Source of the DNA: Pollenia angustigena
Lineage: Eukaryota; Arthropoda; Insecta; Diptera; Polleniidae
Length of the DNA: 64,000 nucleotides
Direction: 5' to 3'
NCBI GenBank assembly: GCA_930367215.1
Contig: OV884058.1
Span: forward strand, 200,712,208 to 200,776,207
Notes under the pieces: model-generated
What the model saw: the letters and a program-made list of their open reading frames with translations, nothing else
The model's database searches: none
Told to the model about the DNA's origin: nothing
Program-made: the position numbers and the translations under genes
Shown: positions 32,854-43,800 of the stretch, piece by piece
How positions within the stretch are numbered: position 1 is the first letter of the stretch
Layout: every line of letters starts with the position of its first letter

Positions 32854-34386
32854 TTGCTCTGTGTATATTTTAGCGTCCTAACAAAATGGTGCCAGGGATG
32901 TGGACTGGATGTAAATCCTTCCAAAACGGAACTGGTACTTTTCACAAGGAGATACAAAATTCCCAAATTTGATACCCCGAGGATAAAGGGGATCTCGCTG
33001 GAACTGTCTGACAGCGCCAAGTATCTTGGGCTAATATTGGACAGCAAACTGAACTGGAGGATGAACACCATTTCCAGGACTAATAAGGCGGCAACTGCAT
33101 TATATTGCTGCAAAGGGGCCATTGGCCTAAACTGGGGAATTAACCCGAGAAATGTATATTGGCTATACGAATGTGTCATTAAACCCATTCTATTCTACGG
33201 GGCAGCTGTTTGGTGGCCGGCACTCGAGGTGAAGAGTCATCAAATTAGGTTTGAACGTACAATGAGAATGGTGGCGATAACGGTAACAGGTGCCATTAGA
33301 ACAAACCCCTCTAAGGCACTGTTTACGATTTTAAACTGGTTACCACCAGACATTTTGGCGAAAAGTTTGGCTGCGAACGCGGCGGTAAGACTAAGGGCCA
33401 CCGGAGCATGGAGGGATTACAATATCGGACATGCTAATATTCTGAACGAAATTAATTGGAACACGGATGTTGATTATGTCACACCCGAGCCGATCTTTGA
33501 TCCTGGCTTCACGGTAAGCATTTTGGATAATGTGGTTCACTATGATGACCTACAAATTCCCGCGAACGCGATTCAAATTTTCACGGACGGGTCTAAAACA
33601 CTGTGTGGTGTCGGTTCTGGCATATACTCCGAGCAGCTAAACTGGAGCATTCCTATTAGGCTGCCGGACCACTGCAGTGTCATCCAGGCCGAGATAATGG
33701 CCATCTACACAGCCGCGAGACGCATCCGTTACGGTGATATATCTGGAAGGGATATTCACATTATTACCGATAGCAAGGCGGCCATAAGATCCCTGGAGAA
33801 TGTGTTCATCACATCGAGAATTGTCCGAGAATGCCGGATGTCTCTGGAGGAGATAGCGAGACATTCACTGGTCACCCTTAATTGGGTCCCCGGACACAGG
33901 GACATACCGGGGAACTGCATGGCGGATTCGTTGGCGTATGCAGGTACCACCTTGAATCGAGACGGCTCGACATATAATGTAGGTGTTTCACTCCCAAGGA
34001 GTAAGCAACTCACTGCGCACAAGTTTCACATCATCGCCAGTCAGAGGTGGCTCGTTGAAACTACCTGTGGGGAAACCAGGAAAATCTGGCCCATCATAGA
34101 TGAAAAAAGGACACGGCGGGCATTACAGCTGTCCAGACATCATCTTAGAAACCTGATTTCGGTTATAACCGGCCATTGGCCCATTGGGAGGCACGCCCAG
34201 AGGCTGGGGCTCCCTTACAATGACTTATGTAGAAGTTGCGGCGAGGAGGAGGAGGAAGAGTCAACGGAACATCTTCTCTGTAATTGCCCGGCATTCGGAG
34301 ATCTAAGACTCAAAATGTTTGGTCGAAGAGCCCTTGGGGACAAAACTTGTCTCTCTGATGTTGATGTAAACAGGATCTACTCCTAG
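32854..34386 (+). pseudogene. Reverse transcriptase thumb + RNase H + zinc knuckle (truncated ORF2, LOA-like)
   Basis: The first ~8 codons are probably flanking DNA. From LTKWCQGCGLDVNPSKTE the ORF follows the end of the RT domain (SAKYLGLILDSKLNW, residues 54-68; YGAAVWWPALE, 115-125). An RNase H domain follows, with all expected acidic residues: FTDGS (D245), QAE (E280), ITDSKAA (D306), WVPGHRD (H348) and NCMAD (D358). The end has a CRSCG...STEHLLCNC zinc motif. RNase H after RT with this spacing, and the AACCT tail, point to the LOA group; the I clade is the alternative. The frame is intact to its TAG stop, but the palm with the catalytic YADD is missing, so the protein cannot work. Confidence 0.85.
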
Positions 34387-34510
34387 CAGCCAGACAACAT
34401 AGGACCCATGGGAGACGGTGTGACATGGTAACACAACGGGAACTAATTAATGGACCCACGTGAGCTGTGCTTGATCACGGCTGCCAATGGAACCTAACCT
34501 AACCTATATG
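32870..34510 (+). mobile_element. LOA-type non-LTR retrotransposon, 5' truncated
   Basis: The element starts abruptly within the reverse transcriptase. It ends after a 3' UTR of about 100 bases with the simple tail AACCTAACCTAACCTA at 34492-34507. It is inserted inside the piggyBac element, and no target duplication was identified. Higher GC and a long open frame suggest it is one of the younger insertions in the window. Confidence 0.85.
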
Positions 34511-34626
34511 TGATTGGACTAAAAACAATATTTTCTAATATAAAAGTGCAAAAATGTACAAAGGGGTACCGGGGTACCCGGTTATTGACTAACGTATATT
34601 TTGTTGGTTATTGACCGTAGGGTTAA

Positions 34627-35270
34627 AAAATAGAAAACACTCTTTCAACATTGCATGATGTAGCTGGAACATATTTGAACGCTACTAGTTCAGATGGAGA
34701 GAGGTTGTTAAGAAACTCATGCGTCTCATATTCATTAAAATATCAGTAGTCAGTCCACTTGCAAACACAGCTAAGTTAAAAAACAAAATTCTGAGAAATC
34801 GATTAAAACAGTTTTTTAAAATTGAAATGCCAAGCCATATAGCGAGTTTTGCAGGAGTATTGGATAATTAACCAGAAATTGCGCGTAACTTACGGAGTTT
34901 TGTACGAGGTTGATAATGGCTTAGGACGTCATTTTAAAAAAACAAATAAAATGGCGACTTTTACAGAATTTTTTTACTTAAAGGTGTTTGCAGGTGGACT
35001 ACTCACATATACTATTTCTTATTTTAATTAATCTTTTAATCCGGTATTACGATCTAAAACTTAACTTTTCAACAAAATCTTAATTAAGCAATGCCCATTA
35101 AGTCAAACCTTTTATTTATAGAAAGCCATTTTGTTTGAGCAGATGCATTGAAAGTGCTCTTTTATGTATACTTATTCACTTATTACGTCCGATTTTTGCA
35201 ACATTAATTTAGCATTTCGAATACACTCTGCCACATATTCGCTAAGCTTATTAAAAAATTTCTGCTAGAT
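34627..35270. other. Non-coding stretch
   Basis: AT-rich, with only short unsupported open frames. Confidence 0.5.
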
Positions 35271-35274
35271 TGCA

Positions 35275-35580
35275 AACCCACTTACAACTACAATTCGAGT
35301 CGGAAAAAAGCCAACCAATTGTGGGGGAATGTAAGAAAAGATAAGCTCACTGTTTATTGCTGGTGTTTTGTTAAAGCTTTGATATTGGTACAAGTAAGAC
35401 TTATTCGCTTTTAGGGTTTTATTTGTATAATATTTTTGGATTTTCTAAAATCTTTAAAAAGGTTTCCTGATGAACTGGCTTAAGCAACCAGAGAAATGCA
35501 TAGAAAACTAGCTTTCCTTCAACAATAAATCTCAGTGTATTTATCAAATATGAAAAAATTGGGAACTTAGCACGTCATAC
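35275..35580 (+). repeat. Rep-A copy, most complete in the window
   Basis: Starts ACTTACAACTACAATTCGAG and carries the family blocks GGGAATGTAAGAAAAGATAA, AAAGCTTTGATATTGGTAC, GGCTTAAGCAACCAGAGAAA and TTCAACAATAAAT, ending near GGGAACTTAGCACG. About 300 bp, no ORF, no terminal inverted repeat seen. It behaves like a short retroposon, judged by the copy at 63650. Confidence 0.8.
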
Positions 35581-35589
35581 AGAAATCTT

Positions 35590-36340
35590 ATTAATAGCAA
35601 AAGTTATTGTTCTCTCTCAAAATTCGATATAAATTTGAACCTTTTTTGTGGTTTCAAATTAACCATACAGGGTTAAACCACAAAAGCGCCAACAACTAAT
35701 TTTTCAGAAAACGAAAAACTAAATAGGGTTTTAAATACAGGTTTTAAAGCAAAACATGTCTTTGCGACTATCTGAAGGGCGTAGAAACATTTTTGTATCA
35801 CACCGTAAAAATTTTAAAAATAATTCAATTCACATTTTACGTTTTTTCCAAACGTTTTGCGGTTTGTATGCGAGCTTGCTATTAGCAGCGGAGATATAGC
35901 TTTGAATCCTTTAAAAGAAATGTTAAATACATAAAAATAGTTAGGGTCGGTCCTAGAAATCAGCCACCTATGGGTACGCTTTAATATGGTCCTTATGGTC
36001 CGAATAAGAATTTTGGCTCAGAACGGTTTTTGTGCCAAGTTGTTTCTGTTCTTAGCATATTCTTGTGGTCTACACAAGACCGATATCCAGCCTGCTCTTT
36101 ACTGGGCACTGATGACGGCAAAATACGTTCCAAAATGATAAACGTCACTATTTTTTGGCTTGTATTTTGCAGAGTGATTCCCCTCTAGATTCGGAACTCG
36201 CTCAGGTCACTCTTCTTTGTAATAGTAACGATAAGAACTTCTTACTAGTTGAGCGGAATATCCTCTCAAATCCCGACTTCTTTAATAAGGGGGAAGTTTG
36301 TTATCCAGGATCGAATTAAGAAGCCTTATTAGCAACTCGA
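35590..36340. other. Non-coding stretch
   Basis: Nothing recognised on either strand. Confidence 0.5.
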
Positions 36341-36342
36341 AA

Positions 36343-38085
36343 TTTTTTTTTTTATTGAATCTTTCTTGCCGAAAATTACAATATGTATTCAAAGCTTAGT
36401 CCTAATTCTTATTTGTTAGCCGTTACCAATGTAACCGCTAATTAATTGCATTCAAGTGTCAAAAAAGCCTGTTAGACTCAAAGTGTCGGATCTTTTCAGC
36501 CTCCGGTGACCTTTGAACTTTATTAGATCCCGAGCGAGGCAGTTGGGATGGACCATTAGTTTATCTATGTATTTCACTGAATACTTTTTAATTTCTTCCT
36601 GGATGGTAGCGATGTTAAGATCTATGTGGATAATGTCATTACGTATATACCATGGGGCGCAGACAATTTGCCGTAATATCCTAGACTGTCTTCTTTGTAG
36701 CTTCTGGATATTTGATGCACATGCAGTATGCCATAATTGGATGCCATATGTCCATATTGGTTTTATGATAGACTTGTAGAAGAGAACTTTGTTGTCTAAG
36801 GATAAGTTTGAGTTTCGACCGATTAGCCAATGTAGTTGAGCTGCTTTAAGTTTCATAGCCGTTATTTTCGCTTCAATATGACGAGACCAGGTCAAGCGTC
36901 TATCTATACGAATTCCCAAGTATTTAATATGGCTTTCTAGCGGAACAGTGATGTTATTTATTTTTACAGCAGGACACGTTTGTCTTCTGAGCGTGAAAGT
37001 TAAGTGAGCACATTTAGCCGGGTTAACCTTTATTTTCCATTTTTCTAGCCAGGCTTCTAGTTCTTAATGTGGGACTGTAAATGCTGCGATGCAACTTTGG
37101 CTCCTGATTAACACTAATAAATGCTGTGTCGTCTTCAAACGTAGAAGTATGTGTGCTCGGGCTTGTTGGCATATCAGCTGTATATATTATATACAGTAAC
37201 GGCCCTAATATGCTGCCTTGAGAGATACCAGCAGATATTTTCTTGGTGGGGGAGCATTGGTTTTTTGATCTAACCATGAACGTTTTGCCAGTTAAATAGC
37301 TCTCAAGGAGTTTGTGAGTGTTTTGTGGAAGCATTCGTGTTATTTTAATTATCAGCCCATCATGCCAAACTTTGTCGAATGCTTGGGAAATATCTATAAA
37401 CAGTACTGAGCAATATTCCTTTCTCTCAAACGCTGATCTAATTTGGGTAACAATATGCACTTGTTCGATTGTACCATGCCTTGCTTGAAATCTGAACTGA
37501 TGATCCGGAATGATTGTGTGTTCAGTAAGATAGGGAGTTATACTTAAAAGGAATATTTTTTCGAATAGCTTTGATAATTTTGATAGTAGGCTGATTGGTC
37601 TGTACGACGTAATTTGACTAGCGTCTCTTCCTGGCTTAGGAATCATAACAATAGTAGAGGTCTTCCAAAAGGATGGGAAGTAGCCAACTCGTAATATCGC
37701 ATTAAAGATGAGCAGCAAGATTCTGGAAGCAGACGTAGGTAAGTTTCATATCACTGAGCCTGTGATGCGGTCAGGACCGGGAGATTTTTTAATGTTGACA
37801 TCTTTTATCGCTGATTTTACTTGGGTTAATTAAAATTTTATTGGATCGTTAACTGTATCAGGAATAATTGGACGACAGGAACAAGTATCAGCATCATGGG
37901 GCGTGAAAACTTTCTCCAAGTGGCTTGCAAAGGCATTTATTTTTTCATTTGTGTTTTTGGCCCAGGTACGGTTTTCCAGTCTTAGTGGAGATTCGTGGGT
38001 TATAGGGCATTGCATATGTCTTACAGCCTTCCATAAGCTGTAATTGGAGTTTTTTGTGGCATCTAGGCCACAAAATCTGGAATAT
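36343..38085 (-). mobile_element. Jockey-clade retrotransposon Jk-1, 5' truncated
   Basis: On the minus strand it begins inside the ORF near 38085 (LDATKNSNYSLWKA) and ends in a poly-A run, seen as T11 at 36343-36353. The reverse transcriptase is in three decayed pieces, described separately. Colinear with Jk-2 at the end of the window. Confidence 0.88.
36452..38085 (-). pseudogene. Jockey-type reverse transcriptase, broken (Jk-1)
   Basis: Pieces in order: 38085-37830 (SLWKAVRHMQCPITHESP, linker before RT); 37718-37023 (RT fingers and palm: [55 protein letters not shown]); 36919-36452 (thumb and C-terminus: GIRIDRRLTWSRHIEAK, IKPIWTYGIQLWHTA, RQIVCAPWYIRND). The catalytic box reads FEDDTAF where the family has FADDTA. 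A 100-bp gap with stops separates the first two pieces, and a frame change separates the last two. It copied element RNA when intact. Confidence 0.9.
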
Positions 38086-38129
38086 TTACAAAACAAGCGG
38101 GCACTGAAATAGCAAAACCAAATCATCAA

Positions 38130-40550
38130 GATTGACGATTAAAAAAACAATCTGGTCTGATAGTATTTCATTTCATCGGAAAATTAGAATAGAAATTTAA
38201 ATTTTTCTGACAAAATCATCTTAAAAAAAGCTTTCTATTGAAACCGATTTTTAAGTTTTCAAATTACGATTACGATTATCTTTTTAAGTTTTCTCAACAA
38301 GTGAATTGTCACCAAACTTTCATACTTTCTTCCCAACATTCACTTCATAATCCTAAAAAGAAAATAATTTAAATTTTAAATTCAATGCAAAGCTTAATCA
38401 AAAATATTGAAAGCCTTTTTAATATTTATTGAAATCAACACGCAATTTTCGAAAATAAAATTCAATCACCATGGGAGGCGTTTAATTCACATTAGCAAAG
38501 ACTTTGTCACATCAAGGAATTTCTATTTTAAAATTGGTTTTACAATAAAGAAGAGCGGATCAAGCATTAGCATAACACTTTGTTTATATTTTCGAAAAAA
38601 GCAGATGTTTTCAATGTCAACGGCTTTTGTTGAATGTGTGGAAGCTGCTAAGGAAAGTGAATTCCTGGCTTTGTGAGCAGGCTGTTTAGTTTGGTGATGC
38701 TGCTGCTGCCTAAAGGCAGTCAACTACTCATATTACTACTGCAGCTTCTAAAGTCATTTAACGAAAATGATATTTCAAAACGTGACCTATGAAAACAAAA
38801 GTGAAATTATGTATCCTACAAAAAAAATGTTAAAATAAATTATTTTTATTAAACAAAATACAATGTTATGAGGCTCTTGAACAATAGTTGTATGAATAAA
38901 TCCTACACAAACCAAAGTTAAGTTTTCTTCAATGGAGGACTGACTCCTCAGACTCTTCAATGTATAAGATTTTTTTCCTTTTTGCTTAAAGCAAGAAACA
39001 CACCAAAACTGATGTTGATCATTTAGCCTTTTGCTTGAACTGTGAAAGATGCCATCCACATCCTCGCCAAAAATGCAAAAAGCAAGTTTTTCGTTTTTTT
39101 TTTTTTTTTGCTAACAAATTTTTTGTTCAAACAATTTTTTTGATGTTCAACTTCATCGCATCTTGATAAAGACAAAACCGTGGCATTTGGAGTTTAAGGT
39201 TGGTGGAATACAATAAACTTGCCAATTGTTTTTGATCAAATTGAATTTCGTCTATTATTTTTTTTAAGCGAAATTGCAGTCATCTGCTAAAGAAGAAGAT
39301 GCTGCTGGTTGGCATCTCCTTCGCCAAAAGCCAGGCTTATTTTGTTTGGAGTTTTTTGGTGAATTTTCGTTTCTTGTTTTTGCTTCATTTGAAAGTTGGC
39401 GTTAATTTATGATGCACACCTGTAAGTTAGATTACGTATTGAAGTTGACATCTACGACAATCTACAGTATCGAAGCCTTCAAAAAAAGGCACATCCTATA
39501 ATTGTAAATTGCCTTTGTTGTTTTTTTTTTTTTTCTAAAGTGTTTAGTTTTTTTTTTTTTTTTTTTTGTTGCACCTCGCATGACATTGACAGCTACTAAG
39601 TGTCTGTCTGTCTGCTGGCATCTCTTGTGGGATATTTTTAAAGCAAAAAAAAATTATTTTTTTTAGTTTAAAGAATTCCTTGATTTTTTTTTTATATAAT
39701 TTTAATTGTTAGATATTTTTTGAAGAAAGTTGTTGTTGAATAACTAAAATATTAAGTTGTTTAGCTACTTTAGGTAAATTGTAATAAAAGTTATTGACTT
39801 TTTGAGAAGTGTTAATTAAACTTTAAAGATGGTGTTGGCCAAAAAGATCACGAAATTTTACTAAAAACGAGAGTTAAATCAAAAGTTTTTATAACTTTAT
39901 TGTAAATTTATTACAATCTTGTTCACACAGTATTTTGAAATAGATATTTCCAAAGCAGTTGTCCCATATTTATTTGTTTTAACTAATTGCAGGGTTTACT
40001 TATATGCAAATGTATAGTGTTTATTTTATGCTTAACTTTTAAATCAGAAACTTAAGATAAATGGAATTAGAATTTTTAGTAAAAATTTTATCGATTTGGC
40101 CAATCTTTTAAATATTGTTTTCGATTAAATTTATGCTTAAAAATGCATATTTATTAATCTCTTGGTTAAAGAGTATATTTTGACTTTATTTCTTTATTGC
40201 AAACAAATTATTTTGTATATAATTTTAAGGGTGAAATTAAATGCATAATTTTTGCTATAGAAATAAAAGCAGAATGACATCAAACTCCAACTCTGCACAA
40301 CGCAAATGCCACTGGAAAATCAGTTTTTTTAAAGCGAAAAGTCTTTAAGTGCCATACTCAAAAATAATTTTAATTAAACCAAGAAATATATTTTTTTTTT
40401 TTTTGACAAAAGTTACCAAACAATTTTAAATTAATTGCATGTTTTCACAAAAGATGTCAAAAATGTATTACAAAAAAAATGTATGCAAAAATAGGCACAG
40501 GCAAATTGATGCAATTTTTTAGCATATAAAAATACTTATAACTTAGTATC
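38130..40550. other. Long stretch without a recognised gene
   Basis: AT-rich with long T runs near 39100, 39520-39535 and 39550-39567. Short open frames (for example 38407-38676) lack any family resemblance. No terminal repeats were found. Confidence 0.5.
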
Positions 40551-41052
40551 TACACAGAAAAAACACTCGGGATAAATTAAGTTTTTTCTAATTACTTTAA
40601 GTACTAAAACGTACTTAAAACATTCCAAAATGGGATTACTTTCGAAAATCATTCCCGTAATTTCTTAAAACAAGTACAAAATTCTTAAACCAAGTAAAAA
40701 AAAAGATTAAACTTTTCGTTGGTAGTGCCACTCTGAGAGTAAAATTATAAAGTGAGCCTTATAAACTCATTTAACTTATCAAAGTTGTTTGCAGGCACTA
40801 CAACAACACCACACAAGTAGTTAAAAACGATTTGCTTCCTGCCAAGGCGAATTGACTAGAAGGTGGGGTCAAGTCAACATGTGGTGTTTTTTTTTCGGTG
40901 GTCGACTTGTCAAAGTTTGTATACAAACTAGTTTTTTATGTAAGCAAACCTGTTTTTTTACTAGCAATATTTTTGACAACCCGACCACAGAAGCATTGTA
41001 GTTGTAGAGTTGACCTCACCTTCTAGTCAATTCGCCTTGCTTTCTGCGTGTA
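40551..41052. mobile_element. Inverted-repeat element with TACACAGAAAA ends (copy 1)
   Basis: Left end TACACAGAAAAAACAC; right end TTTCTGCGTGTA. Similar ends bound 41852-44439 and 52609-52734, so this is a family of non-autonomous elements. It contains the insertion 40843-41039. No ORF. Confidence 0.65.
40843..41039. mobile_element. MITE with CAAGGCGAATT ends
   Basis: Perfect inverted ends of about 20 bp starting CAAGGCGAATTGACTAGAAG. Flanks CTTCCTGC (40835-40842) and CTTTCTGC (41040-41047) look like an 8-bp target duplication with one change, which would suggest hAT. A related element is at 59326-59513. Confidence 0.8.
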
Positions 41053-41154
41053 GAAACAACAAAAACAACAGAACAAGACGAAAAAACATAAATATTTATA
41101 ATTAGTATTGTGGTTATTTTGTTGAACTATTTATGGTATTTAATCCAAATTTGT

Positions 41155-41437
41155 AATATTTTTAATTAGGCTTAAGTTCATGAAATTTAATTTTTATTAA
41201 ATTATTTTTATGAAGAAAGGAATTTTACAACATGCAAATCCATCTGAGGAGATCGAGTGGTTGCGATCGAAACATGTCATGGTAACCTGCCGGCCAGGGT
41301 TCGAGCCCGAGCCACGTCAAGAATGAAAGATTATCAATAACAATTTTAATTGATTTTCATGGTGTAAAATTCCTTTCTTCATAAAAATAATTTAATAAAA
41401 ATTAAATTTCATGAACTTAAGCCTAATTAAAAATATT
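41155..41437. repeat. Perfect 75-bp inverted repeat around a 133-bp loop
   Basis: Arms 41155-41229 and 41363-41437 are perfect reverse complements by inspection, starting AATATTTTTAATTAGGCTTA. The loop is GC-richer than its surroundings and holds a tRNA-like segment. Perfect arms in a region of decayed repeats imply recent origin or gene conversion. Confidence 0.92.
41250..41320 (+). other. Degenerate tRNA-like segment (SINE-type promoter?) in the hairpin loop
   Basis: CGAGTGGTTGCGATCG at 41255-41270 resembles the box A/D-loop region of Leu/Ser tRNAs. GGTTCGAGCCC at 41298-41308 matches the RNA polymerase III box B consensus. Spacing between them is about 28-42 bases. The T-stem pairs only partly (three of five pairs) and no acceptor stem was found, so it is not a working tRNA gene. 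Confidence 0.5.
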
Positions 41438-42735
41438 ATAAATATTTATGTTTAAAAAGTAGAGTTGAGAGCTCTTGCTTCTCATTTCGTTTATATTTTC
41501 AGTTATATATGTAGCGTAGCAGTGGGGGTTTATTAATTTATTGCAGCTGTTACAAGCTTTATTGTGTATTACTGAATTAAAAAATGGCGACAAGACGGTG
41601 TTAAAATGACGTTGATGAATTTTTTGTATTTGTTTGTGGTGAATTTATAAAAAAAGAAGCAAATAATTTTCTTCATCAAATTTAAAGCTTATGAAGCATA
41701 TTTCAAACTACAGATTTGAACTCAAGATAAAAACTGGGTATTTCATTTTGTCTGCCTTAACTGCAAAAATTTAGTACCCTATCAGCAGCGTGCATGGTCT
41801 GATCGGGTCGAGTTTATATAGGAAAACATAACGTCAAATATGAAACAGTTGTACACAGAAAAAATTATTTTTCCAATTCAAACAAAAAATTTGTAGAATC
41901 AAACAATTTTTGTCTAAAATCGGTCCTATAAACAAATTCGTATATTCAAACAATTTATTTGCATTTTGTTTATTGAAAAAAACACCGATTTTTTTAAACA
42001 AATAATTTAACTGAATCAAACAAAAAGCTTGCTGAAATTCATATAAATTTCAAACAAATTATTTTGCTGAATCAAACAAAAAAGTTTTCGCACAAGCAAT
42101 GACGCGCACACAAGCAAGGACTGTTGGAGAAGATGAAGCAAAGCAGAGCGGCCGACTGGCTTTGAGACACATTTTTTTGTTGGAATAATTTTGAACGAAG
42201 TCTTATTTATACACACAATGTTTTTTTTCTTCATCACTCACTGTTGCTGCATCCTTTCCTTTGCTCATGAAGAAGAAATGTAACCAAAAACGGCGGCAGA
42301 CCGACTCGATATGTTTTTCGTCATCATTCTATTTTTGTATTTGATGTATTTAAGTAAACAGTTTGAAAAATTTAATACGGGATTTCGTTTTTTTACCAAC
42401 TTTGAGAACAAGCAAAAATTTATTTTGTTTCTTATAATGTTGTTGTTGTTGTTTTTTTACCTGCTATTGTTTTTTTTTTACTACAAACCTCGTCCCCACT
42501 GTTGCCAATTTAGAGATTTTCCCGCTAAATCTAGCGCTTTTGAAATGTCAATCGCAGGAAAAAATACGTTTTAGCGGTAAGCGGGAAATCTAGCGATTTT
42601 CAAAGAACTCTCAGCGGCTCATTTTCGCTACAAAAACCTTTCTCAAATTAAAAATTTACAGATTTTTTACTTTTTCTTTTTGTTTTTCTGGCTTAAAACT
42701 TCTGGTTTATGTTCACGGTTTTAATTACTTTTATA

Positions 42736-42936
42736 CAGGGTGTTCTTGAAATCGAAAACGCATGAATTTAAAACGTCGTTTTTTAATAAGATTTCTGTGA
42801 TAAATGAATTTTATGACAAATATTTCTCTATTAAACAGAATTTCATAACCAAAATTATAAAAATTTGATTAAAAGTGTATTAAAAATAACTACCAAATTC
42901 TTGCATTTTGAGTTTTCGATTTTCAGAACACCCCTG
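42736..42936. mobile_element. 201-bp MITE, CAGGGTGTTC ends
   Basis: Ends CAGGGTGTTCTTGAAATCGA and its mirror (complement CAGGGGTGTTCTGAAAATCG). TA precedes the left end; the right flank is AT, so the duplication is altered. A Tc1/mariner-type MITE is likely. Confidence 0.78.
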
Positions 42937-43199
42937 ATAGTTTTAGTGAACTGAAGATTGTATATGACATTTTTTTTTTCGATTTTTAGTTAGTATTTTG
43001 TTAATCCTGTATGTAACAATTCACAACTTTAAGCACACATTAAGGCATCTCCGTCTGTCTATGCGTCTGTTGTCACTTTCAAACGACTCAAAAGGGAATA
43101 TAAATATTGGCATCAAATTGTTCAGAATTCACCTAAGCAGTTTGGGATTGCAGTCCAGCACAATCGGTTCTGTAGGAAAAGTGCTATAAATTAAAATGT

Positions 43200-43800
43200 G
43201 GAACAACCACCCTAAAAACTAACATAACTAGTGGCGGAATGCACATGTTGATATAAGATTATGCACAAATTCGTTCCATATGACTAAAAATCATACTGTT
43301 AAATCGGTCCATAATTATCGATAGGAAAAAAGCTCTAGTGTGCCTAAAAACGTAACAAATAATGCTATTGTAATAAATTTGGTCCGCCACAGTTTAATAT
43401 GGCTAGAAATCACGCTGTCAATTTTCGTGATTATCAGTCCATATTTTACCATAGGCCCTATATAAAGCCTTCTCTTGGAAAACAGAACGTCTAAAGCCCT
43501 AAAAAATAATGCTATTTTTTAAATTTTGGTTTGTCACAGTTTTATATGACTGGAACTTACACTGTCAACTATCGTGCAGATCAATCCTTAACTTACCATA
43601 GGCCCCATATAAAGCATACTCTCGAAAAAAGCTATAGAACGCGTAGAACCGTAAAGCTTTCAATCTATGTTCTATTATAATAACATTTGGTCAGTCAAAG
43701 TTTTATAAGACTATAAATTACTTGTTCAAATTTTGTGAAGATCAGCCCATAATTTACCATATGTCCCATATAAACCCACTTCGGAAATATTCTAACTGTA
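43200..43800 (-). repeat. Diverged ~150-bp tandem repeat (three to four units)
   Basis: ACCATAGGCCCTATATAAAG-type blocks recur at about 43449, 43597 and 43756, each preceded by a TCNTGNAGATCAGTCCAT-like block. The same family lies in the opposite orientation at 57150-57660. Confidence 0.82.

Larger units (their letters stand above)
30588..34622. mobile_element. piggyBac-family element
   Basis: Both ends carry CCCTACGGTCAATAACC as a terminal inverted repeat, flanked by TTAA on each side (30584-30587 and 34623-34626), the hallmark of piggyBac. A second block, GTCAATAACCGGGTACCC, adjoins the left end directly and lies about 18 bp further in on the right. The transposase is a minus-strand pseudogene at 30960-31560. 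The interior was enlarged by a large inverted-repeat structure (31640-32527) and a LOA-type retrotransposon (about 32870-34510). Confidence 0.93.

Noticed and set aside
38407..39059. Open frames on both strands as host exons
   Set aside because: No recognisable protein family, no consistent splice borders, and composition like the surrounding non-coding DNA.
41250..41320. A functional tRNA gene
   Set aside because: Only box A- and box B-like words are present. The T-stem pairs in three of five positions and no acceptor or anticodon stem could be drawn.
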